Positions 23,746-34,700 of a stretch of DNA of 64,000 bases are shown one piece after another. A program made the position numbers and the translations under genes. The stretch is from a virus. The stretch spans positions 1 through 64,000 of the IMG/VR virus record IMGVR_UViG_3300026478_000749. The stretch is one strand, 5' to 3'. Within the stretch, counting starts at the first letter, position 1. The number at the start of each line of letters is the position of its first letter. Under the pieces are notes generated by a model. It saw only the letters and a list, made by a program, of their open reading frames with translations, ran no database searches and had not been told where the DNA came from.

Positions 23746-24486
23746 ATGGAAAATATTAACCCAATGGTTGCGTATGATGTTGTTCAACTACCTTCTCAAG
23801 GTGTACATTATTCCAACGGAAAAAAATCATTAAGAGTTGCATACCTAACCGCATCAGACGAAAATATTTTAATGTCTCCAAACTTGATTCAATCTGAAAC
23901 GGTTGTGGATGAATTATTAAAAAGAAAAATTTTAGATAAAGATATTTCTTTTGACGAGATTGTAGAAGAAGACAGACAAGCAATATTAATATTTTTAAGA
24001 AATACTGCATTTGGAACTGAGTATACTGTAACAATTACTGACCCAGGAACAAAAAAACAATTTGAAGCAGTAGTGGATTTATCTGTTTTAAAGGTTAAGG
24101 ATTTTAAATTAACAGCGGATGCTAATGGTGAATATACATTTAGCCTTCCAGTATCAAAAAAGAATGTAACTTTTAAGTTTTTATCAAACACACAAGAAAA
24201 AGAATTACAATTAATTAAAGAAACAAGTGGTACAAATGTCGCACCTGTTAATACAAAGAGATTGGAGATGATGATAAAATCAGTAGATGGTCAAAGAGAC
24301 CAAATGGCTATTTATCAATTTATTCAAAATCTACCAATTAAAGATTCTTTAGAATTTAAAAAATTTGTATCAGAAAATAAACCAGGTTTAGACTTAATAG
24401 TAGATGTAATCGCCCCGTCAGGAGAAAAAGTCCCAGTTTTGGTTGACTTTGGGGTGGAATTTTTTCGTCCCTTCTACGGAATATAA
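23746..24486 (+). CDS. Baseplate hub assembly protein, gp26-like
   Basis: A 246-residue protein of the T4 gp26 type (T4 baseplate protein family). It has the characteristic opening VVQLPSQGVHYSNGKKSLRVAYLTASDENILMSPNLI, then VVDELLKRKIL and FDEIVEEDRQAILIFLRNTAFG, a beta region, and a C-terminal helical part ending LVDFGVEFFRPFYGI. It acts in hub assembly or as the tail assembly chaperone paired with the tape measure protein encoded next. Near its end a +1 reading frame opens that encodes a gp51-like tail; see the next entry. No close TATTTATA motif, but TATTTTATAG lies about 35 nt upstream. Confidence 0.85.
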   Translation: MENINPMVAYDVVQLPSQGVHYSNGKKSLRVAYLTASDENILMSPNLIQSETVVDELLKRKILDKDISFDEIVEEDRQAILIFLRNTAFGTEYTVTITDPGTKKQFEAVVDLSVLKVKDFKLTADANGEYTFSLPVSKKNVTFKFLSNTQEKELQLIKETSGTNVAPVNTKRLEMMIKSVDGQRDQMAIYQFIQNLPIKDSLEFKKFVSENKPGLDLIVDVIAPSGEKVPVLVDFGVEFFRPFYGI

Positions 24487-24610
24487 AAAAAGTCAAATAG
24501 AAACTATACTATTTCTTGTCTCAAGAGGATTTAGTTATCAAGATATCTTAATCCTGCCAATTCACGAAAGAACAAGCATGATTAATGCTATATTACAAAA
24601 AACTGAATAA
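24473..24610 (+). CDS. gp51-like tail reached by probable +1 frameshift
   Basis: The +1 frame relative to the gp26-like gene is open from 24408 to the TAA at 24608-24610. From 24473 it encodes STEYKKSQIETILFLVSR then GFSYQDILILPIHERTS and ends INAILQKTE. The pattern 'F-x-x-x-x-GFS-x-x-D-I-x-x-x-P-I-x-x-R' resembles T4 gp51 and the C-terminal parts of tail assembly chaperones made by programmed frameshifting (lambda G-T, P2 E-E'). No ATG exists in this frame before residue 10 from its end. CGT CCC TTC at 24466-24474 offers a CCC-T slip, giving a 287-residue fusion. The tape measure gene follows 30 nt later. Frameshift site and product are inferred. Confidence 0.65.
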   Translation, partial: STEYKKSQIETILFLVSRGFSYQDILILPIHERTSMINAILQKTE

Positions 24611-24613
24611 AAC

Positions 24614-24621
24614 TATTTATA
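24614..24621 (+). promoter_or_regulatory. TATTTATA motif upstream of tape measure gene
   Basis: CTATTTATA, 19 nt before the ATG at 24641 and 3 nt after the frameshift-frame stop. Confidence 0.5.
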
Positions 24622-24640
24622 ATATTATAGCACTAGTAAT

Positions 24641-26596
24641 ATGGCAGACATAAAAAAAGATTTTTACGACTTTTTAAGAAGTTTAGGTATCGATGATGAT
24701 GATGCAAAAAAAGCATCAGAAAAACACGCTAGTGCGATTGCTGATACAGCAGCCAAAGCCTCTAAATCAACGTCAACAACCTCAAGTGGTGGTAATAGTG
24801 TTGCAAGTGCACTAGGTGCTGCTTTTATAGATCAACAAGCTCAAACCTTAGCTAGAATTAATACAGAAACTGGTAAAAAAATACTCAATACTGTAAAGGG
24901 GATGGCGACATTTAATCCTTTAGAATTAATATCAACGGTTTTCGATGCTGGACTTGCAACAACCGAGGTTTTGTTAGGGGATATAGCTAAATTAAATGCT
25001 GAATTATTAGAAAAAACAAGGGGTGCTGGTGGGTATGTCGGCAGAATTGCAACCGAAATGATGGATACAACCAGATTCGCTATGATTGAAGCTCAGCGAT
25101 TTGGTGTTACAACAAACGAAACAATAAGCGCTGTTGAGTCTTTAATGGTTAATTCTGAGAGAATGGCAACATATAATGACAAGACCATATCAAATAGCAT
25201 GGTTGCGTCGTTAGCATTCACAAAGAATTCAAAAACAATATTAGAGAACGCTGAAAATTTTAGAAATGTTGGTATTGGCCTCGATGGTGCTGCAAAATCT
25301 ATTGAACAAATTGGTTCAAGATCAATAAAATTAGGTCTTAGTGCAAAAGCTACATCAGAAACCTTAATAAGCCAACTCGGTAAACTAAACGCATTTGGAT
25401 TCCAAAACGGAATAGCTGGTTTGGGTAAAATGGTTCAAGAAGCTCAAGCTTTAAAAATAAACATGGAAAGTATTTTTACCGTTGCAGATAAATTATATGA
25501 TCCAGAAAGTGCAATAAATTTAGCCGCTAATTTACAAGTTGTTGGTGGCGCCGTTGGCGATTTAGCAGACCCAATTAAACTAATGTATGATGCAACAAAT
25601 AATGTTGAATCGTTACAAACAAGTATTATTGGTGCAGCAAGAAGCTTAGCAACATACAATGCAGAACAAGGAAGATTTGAAGTAAGTGGAGCGAATTTAA
25701 GAAGAGCTAAAGCTATGGCAGATTCATTGGGTATATCAATGGGCGAGCTAACAAATATGGCAGTTAAAGGAGCCGCTAAATTTGAAGCAATGAGCGAATT
25801 GAATATGTTCCCATCATTAACAGATGACCAAAGAGAATTTGTTTCAAATATTGCAACAATAAAAGATGGAAAAGTTGGTTTCGATATACCTAAAAATATG
25901 GTTCAACAGATGGGTCTAACCAACGTTAAAGATGGATTTGTTAGTTTGAGTGATTTAACAGATAAACAACTAGCAGAATTACAGGATTTACAGAAAAAAG
26001 CTGCAGATGAAAAGCCAATAGATATTGCTAGAAACCAATTTAATGAAACAACAAAAATATTAAACGTAGCAACAGCAATTTACTTAAGATTAATGGAGGA
26101 TGTGAGAAGTGGACCGGCTGGGGATGCTGCAGCTAATTTAATGAAGAAGGCAGTCGATTTTACTGAAAATATTAACCCAACACAAAATAATACCGCTCAA
26201 ACAGTTAGACAAGTATATGGTGAGGCTACAGGAGCTGCTGGTGAAGCTTTAGATAAAATAATAGATAAGGTAAAAGGAGGAATGCCAAAAGAGGTACAAG
26301 AAACAATTAACTATCTAGAAACAAAACTAAGTGATATAACTAAAGATTTGAATATTCAGGAAAAAGCAACTGAGGTCCTAGAAAAAGCAAAAGAGTTAAT
26401 CGAAAGAGGTATAGAAAAAGGTAAAGATGCTTATGAGAATTTAAAGGGCTTTACAGGCGCCGTAGACATTAAAGTGGATATAAACAGTAATAGCACACAA
26501 TTAGCGGGTATTGTTGTGGATGAATTATCTAAAAATCCACAAATGAGAGCTGAATTTGTTTCTAATATCGTTAAGAGCACTAAAACATTTGCATAG
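24641..26596 (+). CDS. Tape measure protein, gp29-like
   Basis: A 651-residue, mainly helical protein placed right after the hub chaperone gene, where T4 has its tape measure gene 29 nearby (590 residues). It shows long heptad-type helices, Ala/Gly-rich amphipathic segments (LISTVFDAGLATTEVLLGDIAKLNAELL; ALKINMESIFTVADKLY) and a repetitive middle (RNVGIGLDGAAKSIEQIGSRSIKLGLSAKATSE), typical of tape measures. The C-terminal part is highly charged helix (EKATEVLEKAKELIERGIEKGKDAYENL). It sets tail length inside the tube. It ends with TAG, one of few non-TAA stops here. The assignment is from composition, length and synteny. Confidence 0.8.
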   Translation: MADIKKDFYDFLRSLGIDDDDAKKASEKHASAIADTAAKASKSTSTTSSGGNSVASALGAAFIDQQAQTLARINTETGKKILNTVKGMATFNPLELISTVFDAGLATTEVLLGDIAKLNAELLEKTRGAGGYVGRIATEMMDTTRFAMIEAQRFGVTTNETISAVESLMVNSERMATYNDKTISNSMVASLAFTKNSKTILENAENFRNVGIGLDGAAKSIEQIGSRSIKLGLSAKATSETLISQLGKLNAFGFQNGIAGLGKMVQEAQALKINMESIFTVADKLYDPESAINLAANLQVVGGAVGDLADPIKLMYDATNNVESLQTSIIGAARSLATYNAEQGRFEVSGANLRRAKAMADSLGISMGELTNMAVKGAAKFEAMSELNMFPSLTDDQREFVSNIATIKDGKVGFDIPKNMVQQMGLTNVKDGFVSLSDLTDKQLAELQDLQKKAADEKPIDIARNQFNETTKILNVATAIYLRLMEDVRSGPAGDAAANLMKKAVDFTENINPTQNNTAQTVRQVYGEATGAAGEALDKIIDKVKGGMPKEVQETINYLETKLSDITKDLNIQEKATEVLEKAKELIERGIEKGKDAYENLKGFTGAVDIKVDINSNSTQLAGIVVDELSKNPQMRAEFVSNIVKSTKTFA

Positions 26597-26613
26597 TAAA
26601 ATAATAAATTATC

Positions 26614-26621
26614 TATTTATT
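26614..26621 (+). promoter_or_regulatory. TATTTATT motif upstream of the 1603-residue baseplate gene
   Basis: CTATTTATT, 14 nt before the ATG at 26636. Confidence 0.45.
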
Positions 26622-26635
26622 AGATAAAAGAATAG

Positions 26636-29600
26636 ATGCCAAGTTATTTAGATTTTAATTCTACAAAAAAACTTAGAGATGAGTTATTAGCCAAGACCCT
26701 ACAAAAACCAAACGGGCCTCAAACTTTTAACACGTCTAATTATTCTATTCAAAATACCAGAAATATTGCTAATAGAGATTTAGGAGATGTGACATTAAAC
26801 GATGACACATCTAGAGCCGCTCAATTAGTTTCAACAGATAGTAGTAATAGATTCGGACCCGAAAACAGTCAATACGAAGTTTTAGAAAATACAAGAATTT
26901 TAATTGATCCGGCTGGTAATATAGGTTTGTATCCTTATTTTCCAATAGCTGACAGTATATTAGGTAGAAGTCTTATTGGGGCTTTAAATTCTGGTAATTA
27001 CGAGTTTGAATCAACATTAGCAAAATTTGCTAACTATCATTTAACCGAGTCGCCAGATGGTCCAGTTCAATCTAGAATTAGACAAAATTTAAAAACAGCC
27101 ACAGAAGGTAGAGCAAGAATATTAGATGCGGTTAATGGTAACTTATCATCCGCAATTAATATTATAAGAGGTAGAGAAAGATTAATTGAAAAAAATTATA
27201 AGATTACTGTTGCAAAAACCATACCTGGTAAAGCAATAGATTTTTTACAAACAGTTTCTGGTATAGAATTTCCATGGTCAGAAATACCTGGTGATTATTT
27301 AACAAATCCAGCAAATCCTATTGTAAACAGACCAGTACCTAAAACTGAATTAGGAAAAATATTTCAAGATGCTACTGGTGTATTAGGTTCATTATTAGGA
27401 ATACAAAGAAGGCCAACACCAAGTAGAAAACCATCAGATTTAATGATTGAATATTTGAGTGATGGTCAAAAAGATGTTTTATTTGATAATTTATCTTTTT
27501 CAACCTATGCACCAAATTATACAACTAGAGCTAGGTCACAAAACACAAGTAAATTATTCAACTTTGTTGATAGTGTTGCTACCGGCATAAATAAAGTATT
27601 AGGTAGAGAGGCTCCTGAAGGTAAAGCATATATTGGTGATGATAGAGGTGATGACATTAAAAATGTTTTAGAAGATTTCAACCAAAACAAAGTATTAAGT
27701 CCATATTATCTTTCATATAAATTTGATTCAAAGGCAGCGGAATTATTTTCTAACGAAAAAAATATTTCAGAAAGAGGAACTATTCCAGGAAAACTAACTT
27801 GGTTTAGTATTAATTCAAAAAATAGATTAGGGGCTAACAATACTGAGTATTCATCAGAAAGAGGTGTTTTTGAAGATAGCCTATCAACAAAACACGAATT
27901 CAGAGACGATTCAATACTTGGTAAAACACAACAATTATTAAATTCATTACCAAAGAATGGTGGTGAATCTAGATCACATGTTGCAAATGTTATTGATCAA
28001 ACATCAAGAGTTTTCAGAGAAGGTACTAAATTAATATCAAGAGGTTCAGCAATAGCATATGTTGATAAAGCAACAGGTGTACAAGATGGTACTGAATATT
28101 GTAGAGTTTGGACAAAAGATAGAGCTTATATGAACTATAGCGATACTATGAAAAAAACTGGAACGATTAGAAAAATCGAAGACAGTGTTATGAGTACGCC
28201 ATGGAATTTAAACATAGCACCAATGTCAAATGGTAATAGATCTTTTGTTGGATCTACTAACATAGATGGTATAGAAGGTAAAGCTAAAAAATATATGTTT
28301 TCTATCGAGAATTTAGCATGGAAAACATCAAATAAATTTGGATATACTGTTAACGATTTACCAATATGTGAAAGAGGAGCAACCGGCGGTCGTGTTATGT
28401 GGTTTCCTCCATATGATTTAAAGGTAAACGAAACTAATACAGCTAACTGGGATAAAAATAATTTTTTAGGTAGACCAGAACCAATATACACGTATCAAAA
28501 TACAGAAAGAACAGGTACTATATCTTTTAAAGTTGTTGTTGATCATCCAAGTATTCTTAATTTGTTAATTAAAGAAATTTCTGACGAAGAAGCTGAGAAC
28601 TTTTTAAATTCATTCTTTGCAGGATGTTATGATGTTGATTTTTATACTTTAGTTAGAAAATATATTACGTTAGATCCATCTGATCTTCAATTGATAATGT
28701 CTTATCTTGAGTATTATAGAAAAGATTCAAGCGGAAATTTTAAAAGAGAAGATACAACGACATCTCTTGAATTTAATAATGTTGCTGGAGAAGTAATAGT
28801 AAAACCAGGAAGAGAAGAACCTATTGAAAGTCCAGCCGCTGATGGTAGAAATACCTTTGGACAAGTTTTGGCTGATAAAATTATTTATTTCCCTAATGAT
28901 ATCCCTGGTCCAAAAACTAACATTTATGTTGACGCTAAAAGTCAATCATATGATTTAGTATACAATGATTACATTAAAGATAAGGAAAACTTTAAAAATC
29001 AATTAGCTAGTGGACTTAATACTATCTTAACTGTCGATACAAAAGATAATAGAGCAGATAGAGTTGTTATATTTGGAACAGAAGATCCAACAAGCGGAGG
29101 CACAATTTCAATTCAAACATTAATAAATGATAAAAAGGGTTTAATTGATACTGCTTTTACAGAATTACAAACTAACTTTGGTGTAATAAGTGGAGCAACA
29201 GCAACACTTAAATCGGAATTAGAGAAAAAGAATATAAAACAAATAAAACTAACTATCGAGTCGTCAACATCATTTGTTGCGGATGATTCATACAATATTA
29301 AACTTTCACATAGAAGATCTGATAGTTTAATAAAATATATATTAAAGTCAATTTCAAAAGATTCAAATACAATACCAGAGTACAAATGGGATAAAACAAT
29401 TGACCAATTAAATACAGATACAGCACAAACTAATCAAACAATAACAATAGACCTTAAAAAATTAGGTTATGGTGAAGACATTGAAGGTTCTATGGTTGTT
29501 GATTTTATTAACAAGGGTGAGAAAGCGACAGCAAGTGGCCCGGAAACATATGATTGTACCGGTAAAGAAATTAAAAATAAAACTGGTTTAAAAAAATACG

Positions 29601-31447
29601 CCCCAATTACTTTCTATTGTAGATCTGCAAGTGTTGTAATAACTTATGAACAAGTTAATAAAACTGAACCAGAAAAGAAAACTAGATTTATTCCTGGAGA
29701 AACAATAGTAATCCCAGGTAAAACAGATATTTCAGAAATCACAACAACTAAAAAGAGAAAGCCGCCATTAGATGTTGTAAAGAAACTTATAATGAAGGCT
29801 TTATCTGAGTGTTTCTATTTTAAGAAATTAGAAGAAACAGATCCTGTTGTATTTGGTAGTTTAAAAGAGAAGCTAAGATATTTTCATCCAGCTTTCCACT
29901 CAATGACACCAGAGGGTTTAAATGCTAGATTAACGTTCTTACATCAATGTATTAGACCTGGTGATACTATACCGGTTAAACAATTAGGTACAGATATAAA
30001 TGGAACAGTTGTGGATGCAAGAAATACAACATTTGGCCCGCCGCCTGTTTGCGTTTTAAGAATTGGTGATTTCTACCATTCAAAGATTGTGATAACAGCT
30101 ATGAATATTACGTATGAGAATAGTACGTGGGATTTAAATCCCGAAGGTATAGGTGTTCAACCAATGGTTGCAGATGTAACCTTACAAGTTAACTTTATTG
30201 GTGGTCAAGGTATTAAAGAACCGGTGGCTAAATTACAAAATGCTTTAAGTTCAAACTTCTATGCAAACACTGAAGTGTATGATTATAGAGCAGATTCAAC
30301 CGTTGATCAAGACAAGCTTGTTAAATTCAATGTAGACTTTTTAGAAAAACTAACTGGTGGGATCGAGACACCAAAAATAAGTGAAATACCAACTGAAGAT
30401 AAAACTAAAAAAGATGGTACTTGGATTGGTTCACAAAATGGAACTAAAATGACTTACAAAGAAGTTATTCAAAATTTATTTAAATCAACCAATGATTATT
30501 TTACAGCGTTTAAAAACACATATACTAAATTAACCGAATCATATGGTAAAGAATTTTTACCTCTGTTTATATCACAAACCTATAGAACAATTAATCAAGT
30601 TGATGTTCAAAACACATTGTCATCAACAATACAAATTAACTTATTAGGTGAGTATAAACAATTCGTTGATTTTGCAAATCTTTATGGAAGAGTTGAAAAA
30701 GAATTATTAGCTAAAGTTAGTTCATCAGATCACAATGTTGTTTTAGATTTAGGATTTGATTCAGGAACTTCAAAGTATGATAGATCCAGAGAAATAATTG
30801 ACGCGTATATTAAAACAACAGTAACCGAGTTTTTAAATAAAATTAGAGACGAAAAAGCCGCTAAAGAACTGGAGCAAAATAGAAATAAACTTGTCGATTT
30901 AATTGATAGGGTTAATTTTATAGTTAAGACCAATGGTAAAGATGGAAGATTCGATAAAAAGGAAACAACAGTAGCTACATTAGCAAATTTTGATTATACT
31001 AAGTTTTATACACAATATGACGAAGCAATAAATCTTATAAAAGATAAACATTCAATTTTTACTAGCGAATTAGATAACACAATTAACTTTAATTTACCAT
31101 CTTTTGATGATACAGCTTACAAAAAGATATTAGCGTTTATAATAAAAGATAAGGTTTCTATAATTAAAAAATTGTATGATGATTCAAAGGACACAAAATA
31201 TTTTGATCAAAATGCAATAAACAGAATAGAGAAGAATATTGAAAAATTTATCAAAAACAATAAATCTAATTCTGATATTAAGAAATTTAAATATAAAGAA
31301 GCCAAACTTAAAAAAGAAATAAAACCATTTGATTTCAGTTATACTGGAACATTAAGTGGACAAGAAATCGAAATACTTGAAAAAGTACACGCAATAAAAG
31401 GTTCGGCGGGAGCAACTAAATTAAACTTTATAAAACCTAGTACATAA
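26636..31447 (+). CDS. Giant baseplate/tube-initiator protein with OmpA-like segment
   Basis: A 1603-residue protein in the place of T4 gp48/gp54 (tube cap and initiator), after the tape measure. A middle segment (FGPPPVCVLRIGDFYHSKIVIT, then NPEGIGVQPMVADVTLQVNFIGG and PVAKLQNALSSNFYANTEVYD, about residues 1130-1220) resembles baseplate tube proteins that carry 'NPEGIGVQPM' and 'LQNA...YANT'. Inserted earlier, at about 863-905, is a stretch aligning without gaps to the OmpA C-terminal peptidoglycan-binding motif (TSFVADDSYN, LSHRRSDSLIKYI; N887, L890, R893, R894). The domain's key first Asp is Ser here. The C-terminus is long charged helix. The next gene's ATG overlaps its stop by 1 nt. A structural role is sure; the detailed assignment is inferred. 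Confidence 0.78.
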   Translation: MPSYLDFNSTKKLRDELLAKTLQKPNGPQTFNTSNYSIQNTRNIANRDLGDVTLNDDTSRAAQLVSTDSSNRFGPENSQYEVLENTRILIDPAGNIGLYPYFPIADSILGRSLIGALNSGNYEFESTLAKFANYHLTESPDGPVQSRIRQNLKTATEGRARILDAVNGNLSSAINIIRGRERLIEKNYKITVAKTIPGKAIDFLQTVSGIEFPWSEIPGDYLTNPANPIVNRPVPKTELGKIFQDATGVLGSLLGIQRRPTPSRKPSDLMIEYLSDGQKDVLFDNLSFSTYAPNYTTRARSQNTSKLFNFVDSVATGINKVLGREAPEGKAYIGDDRGDDIKNVLEDFNQNKVLSPYYLSYKFDSKAAELFSNEKNISERGTIPGKLTWFSINSKNRLGANNTEYSSERGVFEDSLSTKHEFRDDSILGKTQQLLNSLPKNGGESRSHVANVIDQTSRVFREGTKLISRGSAIAYVDKATGVQDGTEYCRVWTKDRAYMNYSDTMKKTGTIRKIEDSVMSTPWNLNIAPMSNGNRSFVGSTNIDGIEGKAKKYMFSIENLAWKTSNKFGYTVNDLPICERGATGGRVMWFPPYDLKVNETNTANWDKNNFLGRPEPIYTYQNTERTGTISFKVVVDHPSILNLLIKEISDEEAENFLNSFFAGCYDVDFYTLVRKYITLDPSDLQLIMSYLEYYRKDSSGNFKREDTTTSLEFNNVAGEVIVKPGREEPIESPAADGRNTFGQVLADKIIYFPNDIPGPKTNIYVDAKSQSYDLVYNDYIKDKENFKNQLASGLNTILTVDTKDNRADRVVIFGTEDPTSGGTISIQTLINDKKGLIDTAFTELQTNFGVISGATATLKSELEKKNIKQIKLTIESSTSFVADDSYNIKLSHRRSDSLIKYILKSISKDSNTIPEYKWDKTIDQLNTDTAQTNQTITIDLKKLGYGEDIEGSMVVDFINKGEKATASGPETYDCTGKEIKNKTGLKKYAPITFYCRSASVVITYEQVNKTEPEKKTRFIPGETIVIPGKTDISEITTTKKRKPPLDVVKKLIMKALSECFYFKKLEETDPVVFGSLKEKLRYFHPAFHSMTPEGLNARLTFLHQCIRPGDTIPVKQLGTDINGTVVDARNTTFGPPPVCVLRIGDFYHSKIVITAMNITYENSTWDLNPEGIGVQPMVADVTLQVNFIGGQGIKEPVAKLQNALSSNFYANTEVYDYRADSTVDQDKLVKFNVDFLEKLTGGIETPKISEIPTEDKTKKDGTWIGSQNGTKMTYKEVIQNLFKSTNDYFTAFKNTYTKLTESYGKEFLPLFISQTYRTINQVDVQNTLSSTIQINLLGEYKQFVDFANLYGRVEKELLAKVSSSDHNVVLDLGFDSGTSKYDRSREIIDAYIKTTVTEFLNKIRDEKAAKELEQNRNKLVDLIDRVNFIVKTNGKDGRFDKKETTVATLANFDYTKFYTQYDEAINLIKDKHSIFTSELDNTINFNLPSFDDTAYKKILAFIIKDKVSIIKKLYDDSKDTKYFDQNAINRIEKNIEKFIKNNKSNSDIKKFKYKEAKLKKEIKPFDFSYTGTLSGQEIEILEKVHAIKGSAGATKLNFIKPST

Positions 31448-31767
31448 TGAATCAGTATTTCAATAGATATGATTACTTTTTAGAAGATGGGGAACATAAA
31501 ATTGTTCCAGGTATTGAAATACCTCAAAAGTCTACTGATAAGTTTTTTAATTATAAAAAGGGTAAAGATCGTTTAGATAAAATATCACAAGAATATTATG
31601 GAACCCCATTATTTAGCTGGTTAATTTTAATGGCTAACCCTAAATTAGGCTCTGTAGAGTTTGAGATACCAGATAACGCAATCGTTAGGGTACCTTTTCC
31701 TTTGATTAATTCTTTACAAGATTATAAAAAGGGCGTAGAATTGTATAGACTATATTATGGCGAATAA
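31447..31767 (+). CDS. 53: Baseplate wedge protein, gp53/LysM-like
   Basis: A 106-residue protein with a LysM-like core: GKDRLDKISQEYYGTPLFSWLILMANPKLGSVEFEIPDNAIVRVP. T4 gp53 has the same 'LA-x-x-x-YG-x-x-x-L-x-W-x-L-x-x-x-N' pattern, and small P2 gpX-like baseplate proteins share it. It probably binds within the wedge or hub and may touch peptidoglycan. Its start overlaps the preceding gene's stop by 1 nt, and its end overlaps the next gene's start by 11 nt, so the three are translated together. It is shorter than T4 gp53 (196 residues). Confidence 0.8.
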   Translation: MNQYFNRYDYFLEDGEHKIVPGIEIPQKSTDKFFNYKKGKDRLDKISQEYYGTPLFSWLILMANPKLGSVEFEIPDNAIVRVPFPLINSLQDYKKGVELYRLYYGE

Positions 31768-34700
31768 TCAATTAAATCAGAATGAAAACATATTAGTATT
31801 AGTAGATCAACAAAACATAGTACATATTGATCCTAATACCGTTGTTTCTTCATCTGGAGATTTACAGCCAAGATTTGTAGATCACGAAAATTTAGTAATG
31901 TATGCTAATCTTGAAGCCGATTTGGTCCCAAGAAGTGTTTTATATTCTGAATCTCAAACAAATACTTTAACATCGGTTGCACAAGGTAAGTTTAACTTAC
32001 TTAGAAACTCAGACCCAAAAAATGAGTTTGAAAACAACTTTGATACAAACTGGACAGAAACATTTGTTTCAAATAACAATATAGCAACCAGTAGAACAAC
32101 TGGTGAAGGGGTACATTACGACCCAACCGCACAAACATTTGGTATTGATTCAATAAACATTACGGTTAAAGGGGCTAATAATATTCCTCAAGTCGGTATA
32201 AATTTTATTGATGTTAGAGGTAAAACATTATTTGACGCGCCAGACAACTCACCGTATAAAGCATTCTTTCACCAGCCATGGCCAATATTTTATTTAACAA
32301 TTAAAGGCTATTATGGTAAAGCAATAAGATACAGACTTCAATTGGTTGATTTTAAATCCAAATTCAATGGAAGTAATGGTAATTTTGAGATAGCAACAAA
32401 GTTTGTTGGCTCAAGCTATGCGTTTTTAAACGATATCCTTTTACAAAACATTATTAATGCACCGTTTATGTATATGGTTGAAAAACCAGAACCGTTTAGG
32501 GTAAATGAAAAAACAGGTTTTGTTGAAAAAAAGATATCTAAAACAACAAAAGGATATGCGATATTAAAATCTGTTTATAATGAATACATAGCAAAGGGTT
32601 ATATTGATAAAGATTTCCCAGTCAAAACTCTTAGAGATTTATTAATGACTGCAACTGCATTAGACACAATTATAGAGAAAGCTCTTTTTTCTGAAACAAT
32701 CGAACCCGATGTTTTAAGTGATGTAGCACAATATGATAAGTCTCTTGATAAATTTGAAAAAGCAATTATTTCTTGGGGTAATAGATACCTTTCAGCAGAC
32801 AATCCCCCTTATTCTCAAACTTTAAGATTTCCAGGGTCAAGTGTTGATACCACTGTAAATTATTATAGATTAAACAAACCAACAAACGATAGTAGTAAAG
32901 TTACAAGTGGTCCCCTTAATTTTGATATAGTTACAGGGACAACAACCAATAACTCATTAGCTTCTATTATTAAATTTTATACGGATGATCTTGAAAATAA
33001 TAAAGCATTTGGTAGCAAACCCAAAGCCAAATTACAAAATGGTATAGAGACGCAAACAATATCCTTAGACACCGTAAAAAATATTAAAGACTTTTATGAA
33101 ATAAAAGACAGTCAAATACTTGTGTCAAATGAAAAATTAGTAAACTATATAAAATCAATACAAGCTACATTCATTAAGAAAAGAGATGCGGTTGAAAATG
33201 AAGTTGAAAACAAAATGAATGTAGTGATTCAAGACAAAAAAGTTGGCTTTGGTTTCAAGCCTACTATTAGAAATATTTTTGCTGTTATTTTAGCAAACGC
33301 AGATACGTACATTAGATTAATGAAAGATGTACATAACAAATCAATACAAAAATCTGATTTAAGAAAAAAAGAATTATCTGGGTACACATCAAATGATAAA
33401 AATGAAATTGTTTATCCTTGGCCAGAAGTTAAAAAGAATGGTCGAGATGATAAACCAACATTTTTTTATCCCGCTGATCCAGAAATAATAGGATTAACTA
33501 AAGGTAATAATTACAATATCTGGCCAGAGGTTGAATTTGTTGAAACATATAATAGTGTTGCTGTTAAAAGAGTCGATACTGGAACTGGTAAAGAAGTAAG
33601 CCCTGGAGAAATTACTTTTGTATTTGATGATGATAAAGAAACAAGAGAAACATTTAATGTTAGTTCATTATTAAAAATTGCGGTGCCATCACCATACATA
33701 GATAAATCTTTATCAAATATTCTTTACGAAATTTACGAGAGAGCTCAATTAATCACATCTTTAGAGAGTTTTGACTATGGAAAAGGTTTAGACGAAATTG
33801 TTGAAAATGAGTTTAAAAATATTAGTGGGGCAACACAAGGTGATCTTGAAATAAGAGCATTGCTTAGCACAAGAATTAAAAGCATAACAGATTTAACAAA
33901 CAATCTTGAAAAATTCGCAGAAAAGGAAAGATTTCCATATTTCCAAGATGGTCTAACAACAGTAGAATATATTAGAGGGTTACTTGATAGTGATTTTAAA
34001 ATTGAACACTATACTAAGTCTGTTCAAGAAAGTGGCACCAAAAGTAATGAATTTGAGAAGTTACAGTCCGCTTTAGATTCGTTTGTTATTCCAGAATATA
34101 GAACAAAAGAATTTCCTTTTAATTCTGAACTATACGGCTCATATGTTGCAAGTAATTTATTGAGTAACACTTTTGGTGTTGGTTCATCTATCGGTTATAA
34201 AGGTATCTTTAAAGTTAATGAAAATTCTAATTTCATTAGTTCGCCAATTAATCCAAAAGCTTGGGTAAATTCAAGTTACCATAAGAATATGTTTTCTAGT
34301 CAAATAAAGTATGATAACTTTACAAGAAATCTATTAAACACACCATATTTTCATAAGCAGCTATATGATGACTTTATGAAAGGTGGTGTTGAAGGTAGAT
34401 ATGTTGGATCGGCTTATATTTTATTAAATTCTTTACCATATAAAGACCTAGATGATGTTTTAGATTTTGATGGTAAAAAGACATTCATGTTTGCTTTACT
34501 TAAAGAAGTTGGCGCAACACATTACATACCACACCATTTAATCTTAAGATGGGGGGCACAATACCATAGATATAAAAAATATCTTACTGATGGTATTGAT
34601 ATTATAAGTGGGATTACAATTCCTATTAATGCCGCAACATTTTTTGATAATGCAACTAACGCTTCATTTAACTTATCTGGAAACACAACACCAGATCAAA

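Noticed and set aside
24473-24610. Separate small gene starting at the ATG in AGC ATG ATT
   Set aside because: That would give only 10 codons and omit the conserved GFSYQDI region; a frameshift or assembly error explains the frame better.
28135-28491. 118-codon minus-strand frame inside the 1603-residue gene
   Set aside because: It is opposite a continuous coding gene, has no promoter motif, no recognisable domain, and unlikely composition.
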